The position numbers were made by a program, and so were the translations under genes. The notes beneath the pieces are model-generated. The model did no database searches, was not told where the DNA came from, and saw only the letters and a program-made list of their open reading frames with translations. From the NCBI RefSeq assembly GCF_002776525.5, contig NC_045434.1, positions 118,963,075-119,027,074 on the forward strand: DNA of 64,000 bases, written 5' to 3'. Below, piece after piece: positions 12,490 through 25,000 of the stretch (the first letter of the stretch is position 1; the number at the start of each line of letters is the position of its first letter). This DNA is from Piliocolobus tephrosceles. Its lineage: Eukaryota > Chordata > Mammalia > Primates > Cercopithecidae.

Positions 12490-12715
12490 CTTTTTCATTT
12501 GGTGCATTGGTTGATTCTTTGGTTGTGCTTCTTTCACTTAGATAATTACGTTGAGATTAATCCATGTTGTTGCATGTAGTTGTTAGTTCTGTTTTTATTG
12601 CTTAAATACCGTTCTGTTGTATGGATATTCCAATTTGTTTATTCATTCTTCTGTTGAAGGATATTTGGTCTTCCTATTGTATTTGGCTATTCTCAATAAC
12701 ATGATTTAAACATCA
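12490..12715 (-). mobile_element. Old L1M 3' region fragment
   Basis: 'gcttctttcacttagataat', 'gattaatccatgttgttgca', 'gttgtatggatattcc' and 'attcattcttctgttgaagg' follow the order of the minus strand of L1M 3' sequences. Degraded and short; no coding content. Confidence 0.6.
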
Positions 12716-12731
12716 GGGAAAAATCTTTCTT

Positions 12732-14015
12732 AAATGTCTTCTTTTGAGAAGTATCTGTTCATATCCTTCACCCAGTTTTTGATAGGGTTGTTTGCTTTTT
12801 TCTTGTAAATTTGTTGGAATTCTCTGTAGGTTCTGGATATTAGCCCTTTGCCAGATGAGTAGTTTGCAAACATTTTCTCCCATTCTGTAGGTTGCCTGTT
12901 CACTCTGATGGTAGTTTCTTTTGCTCTGCAGAAGCTCTTTAGTTTAATTAGACACCATTTGTCAATTTTGGCTTTTGCTGCTATTGCTTTTGGTGTTTTA
13001 GACACGAAGTTCTTTTCCATGCCTGTGTCCTGAATGGTATTGCCTAGGTTTTCTTCCAGGGTTTTTATGGTTTTAGGTCTAACATTTAAGTCTTGAATCC
13101 ACCTTGAATTAATTTTTGTATAAGGCATAAGGAAGCGATCCAGTTTCAGCTTTCTACATATGGCTAGCCAATTTTCCTAGCACCATTTATTAAATAGGGA
13201 ATTCTTTCCCCATTTCTTGTTTTTGTCAGGTTTATCAAAGATCAGATGGTTGCAATCAACAGACACATGAAAAAATGCTCATCATCACTCACCATCAGAG
13301 AACTGAAAATCAAAACCACAGTGAGATACCATCTCACACCAGTTAAAATGGCAATCATTAAAAAGTCAGGAAACAACAGGTGCTGGAGAGGATGTGGAGA
13401 AATAGGAACACTTTTACACTATTGGTGGGACTCTAAACTACTTCAACCATTGTGGAAGACAGTGTGGTGATTCCTCAGGGATCTAGAACTAGAACCATTT
13501 GACCCAGCCATCCCATTACTGGGGATATACCCAAAGGATTATAAATCATGCTGCTATAAAGACACATGCACCTGTATGTTTACTGTGGCACTATTCATAA
13601 TAGCAAAAACTTAGAACCAACCCAAATATCCATCGATGACCCACTGGATTAAGAAAATGTGACACATCTACACCATGGAATACTATGCAGCCATAAAAAA
13701 GTATGAATTCATGTCCTTTGTAGGAACATGGATGCAGCTGGAAACATCATTCTGAGCAAACTATCTCAAGACCAGAAAATCAAACATTGCATGTTCTCAC
13801 TCATAGGTGAGAATTGAATAATGAGAACACTTGGACACAGGAAGGGGAACATCAGACACCAGGGCCTGTCATGGGGTAGGGGGAAGGGGGAGGGATAGCT
13901 TTAGGAGATATACCTAATGTAAATGATGAGTTAATGGGTGCAGCACACCAACATAGCACATGTATACATATGTAACAAACTTGCACCTTGTGCACATGTA
14001 CCCTAGAACTTAAAG

Positions 14016-14054
<39 letters not shown>
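12732..14054. mobile_element. 5'-inverted (twin-primed) L1, 3' part on plus strand
   Basis: Two L1 pieces meet head to head. 12732-13245 is ORF2 sequence on the minus strand, readable as a 132-codon frame ending ...FSKEDI. From about 13246 the next part of ORF2 (NRHMKKCSSS..., CGEIGTLLHYWW) runs on the plus strand, through the 3' UTR with its G-rich tract (13873-13895), to an (AAT)n tail at about 14019-14054. The inverted segment ends where the plus segment begins in the ORF2 order, so little was lost. 'aaatctttctt' flanks the whole at 12721-12731 and 14055-14065. This is the classic outcome of twin priming. The encoded protein pieces are non-functional. Confidence 0.92.
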
Positions 14055-14058
<4 letters not shown>

Positions 14059-14066
14059 CTTTCTTT

Positions 14067-14224
14067 AGGGTCTTGCTGCAGACAACAGTTTTCTGCTTTA
14101 AAAGCTGAAAGAAATGACAGTATCATGAACAGCATGCAATAAATACTTTTCATAATGTGACTATGTGATTATTGGTCTCAATAAATACATTATTGTGCTA
14201 AGGTTCATAGTTCTTTAAAGAAAT
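14067..14224 (+). repeat. 158-bp duplicated segment, copy B
   Basis: Gapless partner of 10953-11110. It directly follows the right target duplication of the inverted L1, so the L1 inserted at the left edge of this copy. Confidence 0.8.
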
Positions 14225-14832
14225 TTTCCATTTTATCTAAGTTGTTGAATTAAAGACATGAAGTTTTTTATAATTGTAGCAGACAAACTTCAGGGTGACC
14301 TCTAAAATTTCCACCTCCTGATGTTCTTCTCCTGTATAACCTTTGTTTTGTGTGTAAGATTCTGTGACTTGTGTCTAGCCAAGAGAACATGACAAAGTTG
14401 AAAGAATTTTGCAGGTGTTAGATTCCTCTCACAAAGCTGCAGTACGAGAAATTCTTTCAGGTGGTAAAATAGGACGATCATAGGCTCACTTCAGTTACTT
14501 TTCACCTTTGAAAGATTACCATTTTTACTTGCTTAATATTCATTGTCTTAAAAACCATTTTTTCTCCCTGTATGTTTTTCAGGGTTTTTTGTTGTTTCTT
14601 GTGGAAGGTCAAATACGGTTCTGGTTATATCATCTTTGTCAGAGGCAGAAGCCCCCTTAGTTAATATTTTGAAGCACAAAATCTTGAGAGTATAACTTCT
14701 GCCTCTGGACCCTGCTTATGAGCTTTTACTGTGGTTCATAAAATAAATTAATAAAATAATATGTTATAAACATTTATAATTGCACAACAGATCAAACTTT
14801 TATTTTTATATTGGTGGGTTAAATGAACTTTG
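14225..14832. other. Unassigned sequence
   Basis: No gene, RNA or repeat recognised between copy B of the duplicate and the Alu. Confidence 0.45.
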
Positions 14833-15160
14833 AGGTCTGGCGCAGTGGCTCACTCCTGTAATCCCAGAACTTTGGAGACCGAGGCAGGCAAATCACCTGA
14901 GGTGAGGACTTTGAGACCAGCCTGGCCAACATGAAGGAACTCCTTCTCTACTAAAAAAAATAAAATAAAATAAAAATAAAAATAAAATACAAACATTAGT
15001 CAGTCTGGTGGCACACACCTGTAATCTCAGCTACTCGGGAGGCTGAGGCAGGAGAATCATTTGAACCCGGGAGGTGGAGGTTGCAGTCAGCTGAGACTGT
15101 GCCATTGCGCTCTAGCCTGGGCAACAAGAGTGAAAGTCCATCTCAAAAAGGAAAAGAAAA
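14833..15160 (+). mobile_element. Alu, full-length, plus strand (AluS-like)
   Basis: Dimeric Alu with the A-box/B-box left arm ('gcgcagtggctcactcctg'). The middle A-rich linker is expanded to repeated AAAAT units (about 14954-14989). The right arm and a short A-rich tail with G interruptions follow. An imperfect target duplication, 'aaatgaactttga' versus 'aatttaaactttga', flanks it. Non-coding SINE. Confidence 0.9.
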
Positions 15161-15209
15161 ATTTAAACTTTGACTAATCAATGACGAGTACATTGAATTG
15201 TTAATTTTT

Positions 15210-16005
15210 AGTTGTAAATTGAAAAATTATAATTGTATGTATTAATGGGGTAGAAAGTGACATGATTCATGAATAAAATGTGAAAAAAATCAAATCAAGC
15301 TAATTAACATATCCATCACCTTGAATACTTCTCATTTTTTGTGGTGAGAACATTTAAAATTTACTCAGCGATTTTTCAGTGTAGATATATTATTATTATT
15401 TACTATATTCAGTGTGCTGCACAATGTAGTTCAAAGAAAAAGAGCTGTTTCTTTTGCCTAATTGAAGCTTTATACCTTTCATCTCCCCCTTACCCTCAAC
15501 CTCTCCATTTCTGATAACCACCATTCTACTCTCTTTTTCTTTGTTTAATTGTTTTGTATTCCATATATAAGTGAGAACATGCAATATTTTCTTTCTATGC
15601 CTGTCTTCTTTTGCTTAGCATAGTACTATCCAATTTCATCCATGCTGCAGCAAATTACAAAAGTTTTTCTAAAGGCTGAATAGTATTCCGTTGTGTATAT
15701 GCCACATTGCCTTTATTGATTCATCTGTTGATGGGCACCTACATTGATTCCATAACTTGGCTAATGTGAGTAGTGTAGCAACTAACATGGGAGATTTAAT
15801 AAGCATACTGATTTAATAAGCATTTTGATTGCTGAAATCAGCAATAAACATGCTGATTTCAATTATTTTGGGTGAATACCCAGAAGTAAAATTACTGGAT
15901 CATATGGTAGTTCTATTTTTTGTTTTTTGAGGAACTTCCATACAGTTTTCCTTACTGACTATACTAATATACATTCCCACCAACAGTGTACGTGGGTCCC
16001 TTTAA
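15210..16005 (-). mobile_element. L1MA/B-type fragment, 3' UTR and ORF2 end
   Basis: Minus-strand L1: 'gctaattaacatatccatca' (3' UTR), 'tataagtgagaacatgcaat', 'tttcatccatgctgcagc', 'tatggtagttctattttttg' and 'attcccaccaacagtgtacg'. It breaks off at about 16005 in the ORF2 C-terminus. A small internal duplication around 15797-15855 repeats 'tgatttaataagcat'-like words. Confidence 0.8.
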
Positions 16006-17929
16006 AATATTTTTCCATTGGTAATGTCTTGTATTAATCCACCTCATTTATCTATGTTTTTCAGCTATAGTACTTCTATTTTGGCATTCTATTGAATTTT
16101 TTAATAGGGATACCTCTACATTTTGCCTTCCCTCTTCTGTTGATGTCATACCAGTACACAGGGCCCACAGAGGAAAGGTCTACTTTCATTATACATCCCA
16201 TATCTCAAACACTAAAGACACAACCAAGCTTAGTGAATGCTTTTGAGTGTTCCTCTCCAATTTTGAATCCCCATAAACAAACAAAAAGACCTCTATGACA
16301 ATTTTATAGATGAATGTCAAATTCCTTAAAATAATCCAACTCCTGGTAGAGTAAATTTCTTACAATACCCTTTTTACTGCCTCTTCTACTAATGATGGAA
16401 GATTATTGTGAGACTGTGACTATGGTCATCAGCAGAGAAGGACTCAATGCTGCAAGTATTTTTCCACTGTTTTAACACTGTGGTTTATTCCAGTAGTACT
16501 AAATTGGAAGAAATAATTTAATATTGAAGAAATTCTTCAGGCTACTGTAATTGCACTCGAACTTTATTACTAAATTAAGTGTAATTTAACCTATAGCTAT
16601 GAAATTATAACTATCCTATGATTAATTATTTTATCCAATGAGACCTAGGTTTTTGTTAGTGATCATATGCAAAGTTAACTAATAAATTATACTTAGTTAT
16701 ATTCTAGAATATTGAACTAATTAACCAATTCATTATTAGCTTATCAATAAATGATTATTGTAGAGGAAACATAACTGCTTGTGAAAATGTTGAATGACAA
16801 TTAAAAACTATGATACCAAAATGAAGGCTTGTTTAGAGTGCTCTTAATGGAACAAAAATAGTATACTCATGCCTGATATAAGAAAAATATTACCATATCT
16901 TGAACTTTTCTTCCTTTGTCATTCCCTAAATGTTACAGATCAGGAGTAAGAATTATTTTAATCCATAGGCAAGTTTCCCTCAGATGGTAAAATAAAAAAC
17001 AGAATTAGTGAAAAATGTGTGACCTCTGAAAAAGAAAGAAATTTACTCTTTGTAGGTATGCAGGGAGAAAAAGTAAATTAGCAAATTTGTAAATATCTGA
17101 AATAAAAATCTTGTCCTGACATCTCTTAAGCCTTATGCTCTTGAAAGAGAGGGATAAACAAAATGCATCATTATGTATTAATAAAAATTTGTTATACAAT
17201 TATTTTATTCATTTACTATTTTTTAACTCTGAAAAGTAATATTATATGATAAAAATAGACTTTATTTCAACATGACTTTCTTTAGCCCAACATTCCTTGA
17301 AATAATAAAAGATGTATTTTAAGTAGAAAATATTCCCATAACAGCACTGAAAAAGGAGTGTGTCTTCAGTAGCATGTGTTGTAGAAATATTATAACACAG
17401 CTTAGAAAAACCCAAGATTAAAGAAAAAATGGAAATGTAAGTATAAAGACAAAAAAATGTTTTCTATTTAATGATCCAATTCATTTTTTTGTTTTTGAAT
17501 GTTTTCTCATTTATTGAAATAATAACACAGAAAAATATGCAAATCATAATTATACAGCTCAATGTGTTTTTAAAACATGAACTCATTCACCCACATAATC
17601 GGAGCCTGGATAAGCAAATCTACTATTATCAGCTTCCCAGCATACTCATTTGTATCTCTGCCCAGTTACTACCCCCACCAATATTAATGATTGCCCTCCT
17701 GAAGATGGAATTGTGATATTGTAGTTTGAATTTGCTTTCATTTTATAATGACCAAAATGACAAATATTTTTTCCAATGCTTTTTGGTCATTCTAATATTC
17801 TCTTTTAGCATATATATTCATAAAAGATATTACTCTGTAGTTTGTTGTTTCTTATAAAGTCTTCGTGTAACTTTGGAATCAGAGAATATTGGCTTAGTAA
17901 AATAAATTTAGTAAGTTAAGCCCTGTTCA
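16006..17929. other. Mostly unassigned; possible L1M 3' piece at 17480-17720
   Basis: No gene recognised. 17480-17720 has words such as 'aacacagaaaaatatgcaaatc' shortened to 'aaaaatatgcaaatcat', 'aactcattcacccacataat' and 'cagttactacccccacc'. These recall an old L1M 3' UTR in minus orientation, but divergence is high. Confidence 0.4.
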
Positions 17930-18025
17930 ATTTTTTTGGACGACTTTGAGATGGATTTCTGTTTTAAATGTTTGATATGATTCATCTATGAAGTAATCTG
18001 ATTCTGACCTTTTGTAAATTGGAAC

Positions 18026-18328
18026 TTTTTTTTTTTTTTTTTTTTTTTTGAGATGGAGTCTTGCTCTGTCGCCCAGGCTGGAGTGCAGTGGCACAATCTC
18101 GGCTCACTGCAGCTTCCGCCTCCCGGGTTCAAGCAATTCTCCTGCCTCAGCCTCTTGAGTGGCTGGGATTACAGGTGCCCACCACCATGTCTGGCTAACT
18201 TTGGTATTTTTAGTGGAGACGGTGTTTCATCATGTTGGTCAGACTGGTCTCAAACTCCTGACCTCGTGATCCTCCCACCTCGGCCTCCCAAAGTGCTAGG
18301 ATTACCGGTGTGAGTCACCACACTCGGC
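18026..18328 (-). mobile_element. Alu, full-length, minus strand (AluS-like)
   Basis: Poly(T) of about 24, then 'gagatggagtcttgctctgt', 'ggctcactgcagcttccgcc', 'tgggattacaggtgcccacc' and the left-arm end 'gtgagtcaccacactcggcc'. It is inserted in the L1M: flanking sequence on both sides is L1M ORF2. The 86-codon plus-strand frame inside is an Alu artefact. Confidence 0.93.
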
Positions 18329-18923
18329 CAGAAACTCTTTGTAATTACTAATTCAATCTCTTTCTTTGTTGTAGGTCTGTTAATATGTTTTATTTCTTCT
18401 TAAGTTCTGATACTATGTGTGTTTTAGGAACTTGTCCATTTGATCTATTTTATCTAGTATGTTGGCACAGAATTGATCTTAGTATTCTTTTTTAATTCTT
18501 TTTATGTTTAAAGTCATTAGTAGCATCTCGACCTTCATGTATAATTTTAGTTATTTACATCTTTATTTTTTATTTCTTAGTGTAACTAAAAATTTATCAA
18601 TTTAGTGAATTTTCTCAAAATCTTTTACTGATTTTCTGAATCTTTTTTTCTACTTTGTTTTCTCTATCTTCTCTAATATCTTCCTTCCTTCATCCAGTAA
18701 ACTAGAATTTGATTTACTCTATTTTTCTAGTTTCCTTAGGGTAAATTTAAGTTACTGATTTGAGATTTCCTTTTTTTTCTTTTTAATGTAGGCATTTACA
18801 GTAATACATTTTCTTCTCAGCACTGCTCTCTTTACAACTCAAAAGTTTTGTTACGTTATGTTTTCATTTCCATTAATCTCTGAGTATATTCTAATTTCCC
18901 TGTGATTTAGTCTTTGAATTCAA

Positions 18924-18928
18924 CAGTG
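18924..18928. repeat. 5-bp target duplication of the MaLR LTR, left copy
   Basis: 'cagtg' precedes the LTR; 'tagtg' follows its other end at 30056-30060. Five bases with one mismatch fits the MaLR/ERVL integrase signature. Confidence 0.65.
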
Positions 18929-19205
18929 TGTATTAGATTGTTCTCACACTGCTATAAAGGCATCTCAAAGACTGGATAATTTATAAGGAAAAAAGGTTAA
19001 ATTGACTCACAGTTCTTCACGGCAGGGGAGGCCTCAGCAAACTTACAATCAAGGCAGAAAGAGAAGGAAAAACAAGTGCCTTCTTCACAAGGTGGCAGGA
19101 GGGAGAGAATAGAGGGTGAGGAGGGAAGAGTCCCTTATAAAACAGTCAGATCTCATGATAACTCACTATCATGAGAACAGCATGAGGGAAACTGACTCCT
19201 TGATC

Positions 19206-19209
19206 CAAT
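19206..19209. repeat. 4-bp target duplication of the retrovirus, left copy
   Basis: 'caat' here and 'cagt' at 29961-29964 flank the TG...CA ends of the provirus. Removing the provirus and one copy restores a continuous MaLR LTR. Four bases is the gammaretrovirus-like (class I) size. Confidence 0.7.
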
Positions 19210-19794
19210 TGAAGCAGCTATGATATCTGGGGTATATACCTGGAGTACATTGTCACGTGCTAGAAAAAATTAGGACACGGACACACATGAGTTTAGGAGG
19301 GGAGTGTTGATAGGTAGAAAAGAAGAGAGAGAAACAGCTTCCTCTCTGGAGGAAGGGGTCTCCAAGCAGAAAAGACTAGCAGGAGGTGAATGTGCCAAAT
19401 GTTGTAGCTTGGTTTGAGGATGTGGTGCTTGATTTAGGTAGGACTCAAAGCTTGGTTCAATCAGGTATGACATTTACAGAGTACACGGAAAAGGCTGCTT
19501 GACCCACCCTAATCTTATTATGCAAATGGGCTATATAGTTGATCAGGGCTGTGTCCTCTGCTCCTTAGAGTACACGTGGCTGACAGAGAAGGGAACATGC
19601 CTAGCTCCTAGTTCCTGCCGACATTCACCCGTGCAAGCTCCCAGCTTGCTTATCTGTGCCTGCAGCTCAACTTTATAGGCTGCTTTTTGTTAGAAAATGA
19701 TTTGGGGCTGCTTTTCATTAAAAAGAAAAACATTATCGGGGACTCCTATACCTTTGTTGTCTGCCTTAGTGATTTCTTATTAACTCCTATATCA
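19210..19794 (-). repeat. 3' LTR of the retrovirus
   Basis: Begins 'tgaagcagctatgatatctg' and ends 'taactcctatatca' on the plus strand, giving TG...CA ends. It aligns along its length to 29345-29960 but is shorter. The main differences are loss of the stretch holding a 'cgccatcttg' word and a shorter A-run. The octamer ATGCAAAT is kept at 19520-19527. Confidence 0.9.
19520..19527. promoter_or_regulatory. Octamer (POU-type) motif in 3' LTR
   Basis: ATGCAAAT, also present at the equivalent place in the other LTR (29659-29666). Conservation in two otherwise diverged LTRs suggests it was part of the original U3. Binding is inferred only. Confidence 0.4.
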
Positions 19795-19806
19795 TCCCCC
19801 ACTCTG
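19795..19806 (-). other. Polypurine tract
   Basis: The minus strand just upstream of the 3' LTR reads approximately 'ccagagtggggga'. This purine run is where plus-strand DNA synthesis would start. Position and composition fit. Confidence 0.6.
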
Positions 19807-19989
19807 GAGTGCTAACCCTAACTCCTCTTAGGGAGTGTAGGGTGATTACTCTTTCTGACTACTTCCTGCTGAAAAGGGGCATCATGTGGGGAACAGCAGC
19901 TAGGGTTCCTCCTGTGGTGGATCTAAGGGTCCTCGAAAGAAAGGCATGTCCATGCGTGGTTTGGTCTGCAGCACCATCTGGAATGTGAT

Positions 19990-21990
19990 TGCTTCTAGGT
20001 GAGAGGAAACAATTCAAGTTATAGTATTGAGTAGATAAAGTTCAACTATGAATATAAAACATATGAGCAAGAGGGGACTTAATACGGGAACTAACCAGTT
20101 CCACAAATAAGACTGGAATTCATTTAAAAAGGATTGTAGCCATCCAGGTATGGAGCCTGCATTTTCTCTTAACCTGTCAATGATTTTCACTTGATCTTTA
20201 AGCATGTGTAGGTTTTCTTCTAATTGACTAGAAGTGTTGATCCAGAAGCAGCATATTTCATTTAAGACTGCACAGGTACCCTCTACCTCAGCTGTAAGGA
20301 CATCTTGGGCCTGCCTACTCTGTGCTACTACTGCGGCTAAGGAATCCATGGATTGTTGCTGTGCTTCTATGGTTCCAACTGTTGTCTTCCAACCTCATCG
20401 CATCCAAATGGAAATATTAAGTACTTACCTTTCAAGAAGAGGAATACCAGCAAACCAGAGGAGGCTTCTCGTTATAGAAGTCCTCATGCATGGTCTTTCT
20501 AAGATGGGATTGTCAGGTTCTTGCCCTCCACAATCTTCTCTTTCAGTTAAATCTCCATATGAGGGCATGGAAATGATAGATCTCTTTGTTTGGCCTATCC
20601 GAGATAATGCAATTTCTAAAAAGGAACCCTGGGTTAAGGATGTCCCCAAATGATGTGGCCATGTCTGTGGAATTTAAAAGTAATAGGTTGGGGACCATGC
20701 TACTATAGTGCAGGTTCCTTTCCAGTATGTAGGGAGGATTAAGTGTAGCCAGGAGCCACAGAGGAAATATAACCCTGTCCCTTGAAAGGATGGTTCTAAG
20801 TTGTGATCTTTGAAGGACACATACAGATCGTTCTCATATCTTAGGAGCTTTCCCCCCTTACAGATAATAGGAGCATCTTTGGGATAGGGATATCCCTACA
20901 GCCATCCACAATGCCATTTTGAATCTTGCATGCTAAATGAGAAGGGTCCACCTGAAAAATGGAGTTTAAAAATATTAGGGATATAATATGCCCTGGCCAG
21001 TATCTCAGATGATCCTCATGGCAAGGGCCATTGGTCCAGACAGCTCGACTTTGCCCACAGATTTGCAGGCTGGAATTCCATGTGAAGCTATGTTTGGAAA
21101 GGCCCATATGTTATTCTTTACATTATAGTAAAGATGGTTACTTAGAGCATGGTATTCCCATCAGGATTTTCAACCAGAAGGAGAGGCTATATTCTGAAAA
21201 CCCCCCAAGATGGCTTCTGCTTTTTTAGATCATGCTTATTACACTTTCTTGGGAACTTGAGACTTCCCAAATATTTGAACTATCAGCAATTACAAGTGTG
21301 ATGTTACAATACTTGAGATCTCCCCAATAATGTCCTTCCCCCACTGCTTTTACAGCAGTGGGAAGCATTTGCTATTACCTGGTCAGCATTTCCCAGCTAA
21401 CGGTTGTGAAGCTTATCTGTGGGGAAAGTGTTTTTTGGTTCTGGAGGCAGAGTGTTTTCCAGATAGAAGTTAGTTACCCAGTTGAAAATGTCCCCATACC
21501 ATATCCAATTTATGCCTGATAAGTCTTTAAGGGTCAAAGGTAACGCTAACAAAGAGAATCCTAAGACAGTATGTTCTGGGTTATTAAGAAGTTTCTTATT
21601 TTTACTGAACTGAGCAAACTGCTCAGAACAGACCCAGAAACTAATCTTGTTGTACAAGTGGGCCATGGCTGATACTGTAGGAGCTAAAGAATGTGCTGTA
21701 TCATTAAACCCCAAAACAAGTCCTAGCAGACTCAGTGATAGTAAAACTTTCCTGGTTCCTTCTTTCAACTATTATCCCTACAATTGTGAGTCAAAAAGAA
21801 GTTCCAATATTTGACAGTGAATCTTGAGAGAAAAAGTAGAAATAACTAAATGGTAGAGGTGAAACTGAGTAGAATAAATAGTCCTTGCTCATTTGCTTAT
21901 CTTTCATGATTTTCAGCTTAAGGTCTTCTATTTCTTCACATTGGTATCCAGGACATCCCTCTGGGCTGTCAGGGGTTGCTCACTCAGCTT
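19990..21990 (-). pseudogene. Retroviral env remnant
   Basis: Envelope glycoprotein remnant in at least three to four frames. A Met at 21768 is followed by a hydrophobic signal-like stretch (about residues 8-21) and a SU-like segment to 21397. Another SU-like piece lies at 21107-20841, and a possible one at 20649-20425. The transmembrane subunit (20349-20014) has a CX6CC motif (20248-20274), a heptad-like region, a Trp-rich membrane-proximal stretch and a hydrophobic anchor of about 22 residues near its end. These are gammaretrovirus-type features. No continuous env frame exists; the longest pieces are about 110-125 codons, so a functional envelope can be excluded here. Confidence 0.8.
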
Positions 21991-22049
21991 TCCAGGCTTT
22001 GAGTTGAGTTAATGTTTCCAGGAGTTGACACCTGGAACTTTTACTGCTG

Positions 22050-25000
22050 AGGGAGTTGAAAGGAGAATGATTTAATTCCCTCCCCAGCTTGGGCTTAGGG
22101 AAGGAGAGAGAGAAGGGAGAGCTTTTATCGATACCAAATATCCTAGGTTAAATAAAAATGGTCTTACTTCTTGGGGATGGGTTTCTGCTAGCTGAGTTAA
22201 TTCCTGTCGAAAGGAAGCCAGAGAGGTTACATGCTTAACCAATTCAGAGGGCTCTTTGTCTATTAAGAAATCATTGATGAGAAAAGGCTGTCTGTACAGC
22301 GTCTCTAAAGGGCTTAGACCTAACTTGGGAGGGGTGTTTCTTACCCACAGTAAAGCCATGGGAAGAAAAGTAACCCAAGGAGAGTGAGTTTCTAGGGTCA
22401 GTTTCCTGAGGTGTCTTTTGATCTTATCGTTTGTCTTCTCTGTCCTTCCTGAAGACTAGAGTCTCCAGGTGCAGTGGAGATGATACTGTATGCCTAATGC
22501 CTTTGAGAACCCCTGTGTGATGGCTGCCTTAAATAAGGGGCTGTTGTCACTTTGGAGGTACTTAGGTAGACCAAAATGGAGAATAATTTCATTAAGTGAC
22601 CCTTTACTACCTCAGAGGACTTCTCTGTAATGCATGGAAATGCTACTACCCAGTTAGTGAAAGTATCTACCCATTCCAGGAGGTATTGAATGACTTTCGT
22701 CTTTGGAATGTGGATGAAGCCTATCTGCCAGTCTTCCCTTAGAGAGCTTCCCATCCTTTGGGTTTGAGGAGGAAAAAGCTGCCTGTTCAGGGAATTATTT
22801 TTAAGACAGACTTCAAAAGCATTAACAATCCGTTTCATTGTTCTTAGTAAGGTCTCTCCTGAAAACAATCTCTGAGAACATTGAAAGTTTTATCCTTTCC
22901 CAAGTGAAAAGCAAGTGGAGTTTGCCATCCTCTGATTGCAACCCTCCTGAGGGCTGGAAGGTGTCCCCTCGAGAAGTGGCTCACTCTATTTCTGCATGGG
23001 AGTGCTGAAGCCTGATTTCTCTTATAGAGCCTTCCCAAATTAGAGAGGCTTCAAGCGTGTTGGTGCCATGAGGCTTCCTTGCTGCTGACTTGGCTGCCTG
23101 ATCAGCTAGCTTGTTTTCTTCAGTCATTTCATCTACTCCCTTCTGATGTCCCTTATAATGCATCACTGCTACCTCTCCTGGAAAGAAAACTGAGGATAAA
23201 AACCTGTTAATTTTCTGATGGTATTTTATAGGAGATCCATTGGCAGTAAGAAAGTGTCTTTCTTTCCAAATGACAGCATGAGCATGGGGAACTAGGAAAG
23301 CATACTTGGAGTCAGTGTAAATGTTAGTTACCTTTCCTTTGCTTCACTCAAGAGCTCTTGTAAGGATTATCAGTTCAGCTCTTTGAGAGCTTGTGCCTGC
23401 AGGGAGAGACCCACTTTCAGTAACATCATTCAGAGTGACTACTGCATATCTTGCTTCACGGACTCCTTGCTCTACAAAGGAGCTTCCATCTGTGAAGAGG
23501 GTCCAGTCCCAATTCTCTAGGGGTTTTCCTGTGATCTTCCCTGGCCACATAGGTCTGTACCATAGGTTGTTCATGTTCTGGTTCCCCAGTTCCCTCAGGG
23601 AAGAAACTCTCTGGGCTTAAGCAAGAGTAAGTCTTTAACTGGATGGTGAAAACCTCTAACAGCAGAACTTGATATTTAAGGAGCCAGCTGTCTGTTAACC
23701 AAGGGCTTCTCTCAGAGGACAGTCATCCCACCACATTATGTGGAATATAAACAGTTAAGTCATTTTCCTGGGTTAATTTGGAGGCTTTTGGGACCAGTAG
23801 GGCCATGGTGGATTTGGATCAGAGGCATGCTTGCCATCCTTTAGTCCCAAATCTTGTTTCTTACTAAGATAACTTATTGGCTGTTGAGCCAGTCTTCTGG
23901 CCTGTGTTAAGACTCCCAAGGCCATTCCCTTCCTTTCTGATGCATACAAAGTGAAGACACTTCCTACAAGGAGGCTGAGAGCCGGTGCCTTTACTAGGGC
24001 CTGCTTTAGCTGGTTACAGGCCTTTTGAGCATCACGTTTCCAGGTTAGGAAATGAGTTTTGGCTGCTTGAGTTTCTCTTATGAGGTGATACAGAGTATGA
24101 GCTATCTTACCATACCCAGGTATCTATAGACTGAAATATTCTGTAATGTCCCAAAATCCTCCGAGTTGCTTGAGAATTTGGGGGAGGGGGAAGAAAGAAT
24201 TGGGCTTAATCCTTTCTTCCCCTAATGCTCTGATCCCTTCAGATAGCACTTAATATAGGTACTTCACTGAGGTTTTGCAAAGCTCAGCCTTAGACTTTGA
24301 AACCTTATATCCTCTGTTGGCTAATAAATTAATAAGTGATTCAGTGCCTTTTTGAGAGGCTTCCTCAGTTGGGACACAGAGCAGTATATCATCCACATAT
24401 TGCAAAACCTTGACTGAGGATGGAAAAACTCAGAGAGGTCTTTTGACAATGCCTGTCCAAAAAAATAAAATAAAATAAAATAAAATGAAAGCTATCTTGA
24501 AATCCCTGAGGAACCACCTTCCATGTTAACTGGGCAGTTTGGTTAGAGGGATCTTCAAAGGCAAACAGGTATTAAGAGTCATGATGTAATGGATACTGAA
24601 GAAGGCATCCTTTAAATCTAGGACTGTAAACTATTTAGTTCCCTTAGATATTTGGGTAAACAAGGTATGGGGATTAGGAGCTACCAGATGTATTGGGACT
24701 ATGGCCTCATTAATGAAGTGAAGGTCTTGAATTAGTCTCCATTCCCCATTGGGTTTTTGCACTCCTAATATTGGGGTGTTGCAGGGGCTGTTACAGGGTT
24801 TGTGGAGGTCCCACATCTTCAGGTTATTAATAACAGCTTCTAATCTTTCACCAGCCTCTGGCTTTAGAGGATATTCTTTCTGGTTAGGAAAATAAGTGGG
24901 ATCATTGAGAAGGAACAGTTTGACCTATTCTTCCTTGCATTGCCCACACTTCTGGATTGATATTAGCTTCCACTAGGGAGAGACAAAGAGATTGTTTGGG

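Noticed and set aside
20014..20349. 111-codon TM-like envelope frame as a possible domesticated envelope gene
   Set aside because: It is only part of the transmembrane subunit. The SU part upstream lies in other frames with stops, and no promoter or splice context is visible. Most simply a decay remnant.
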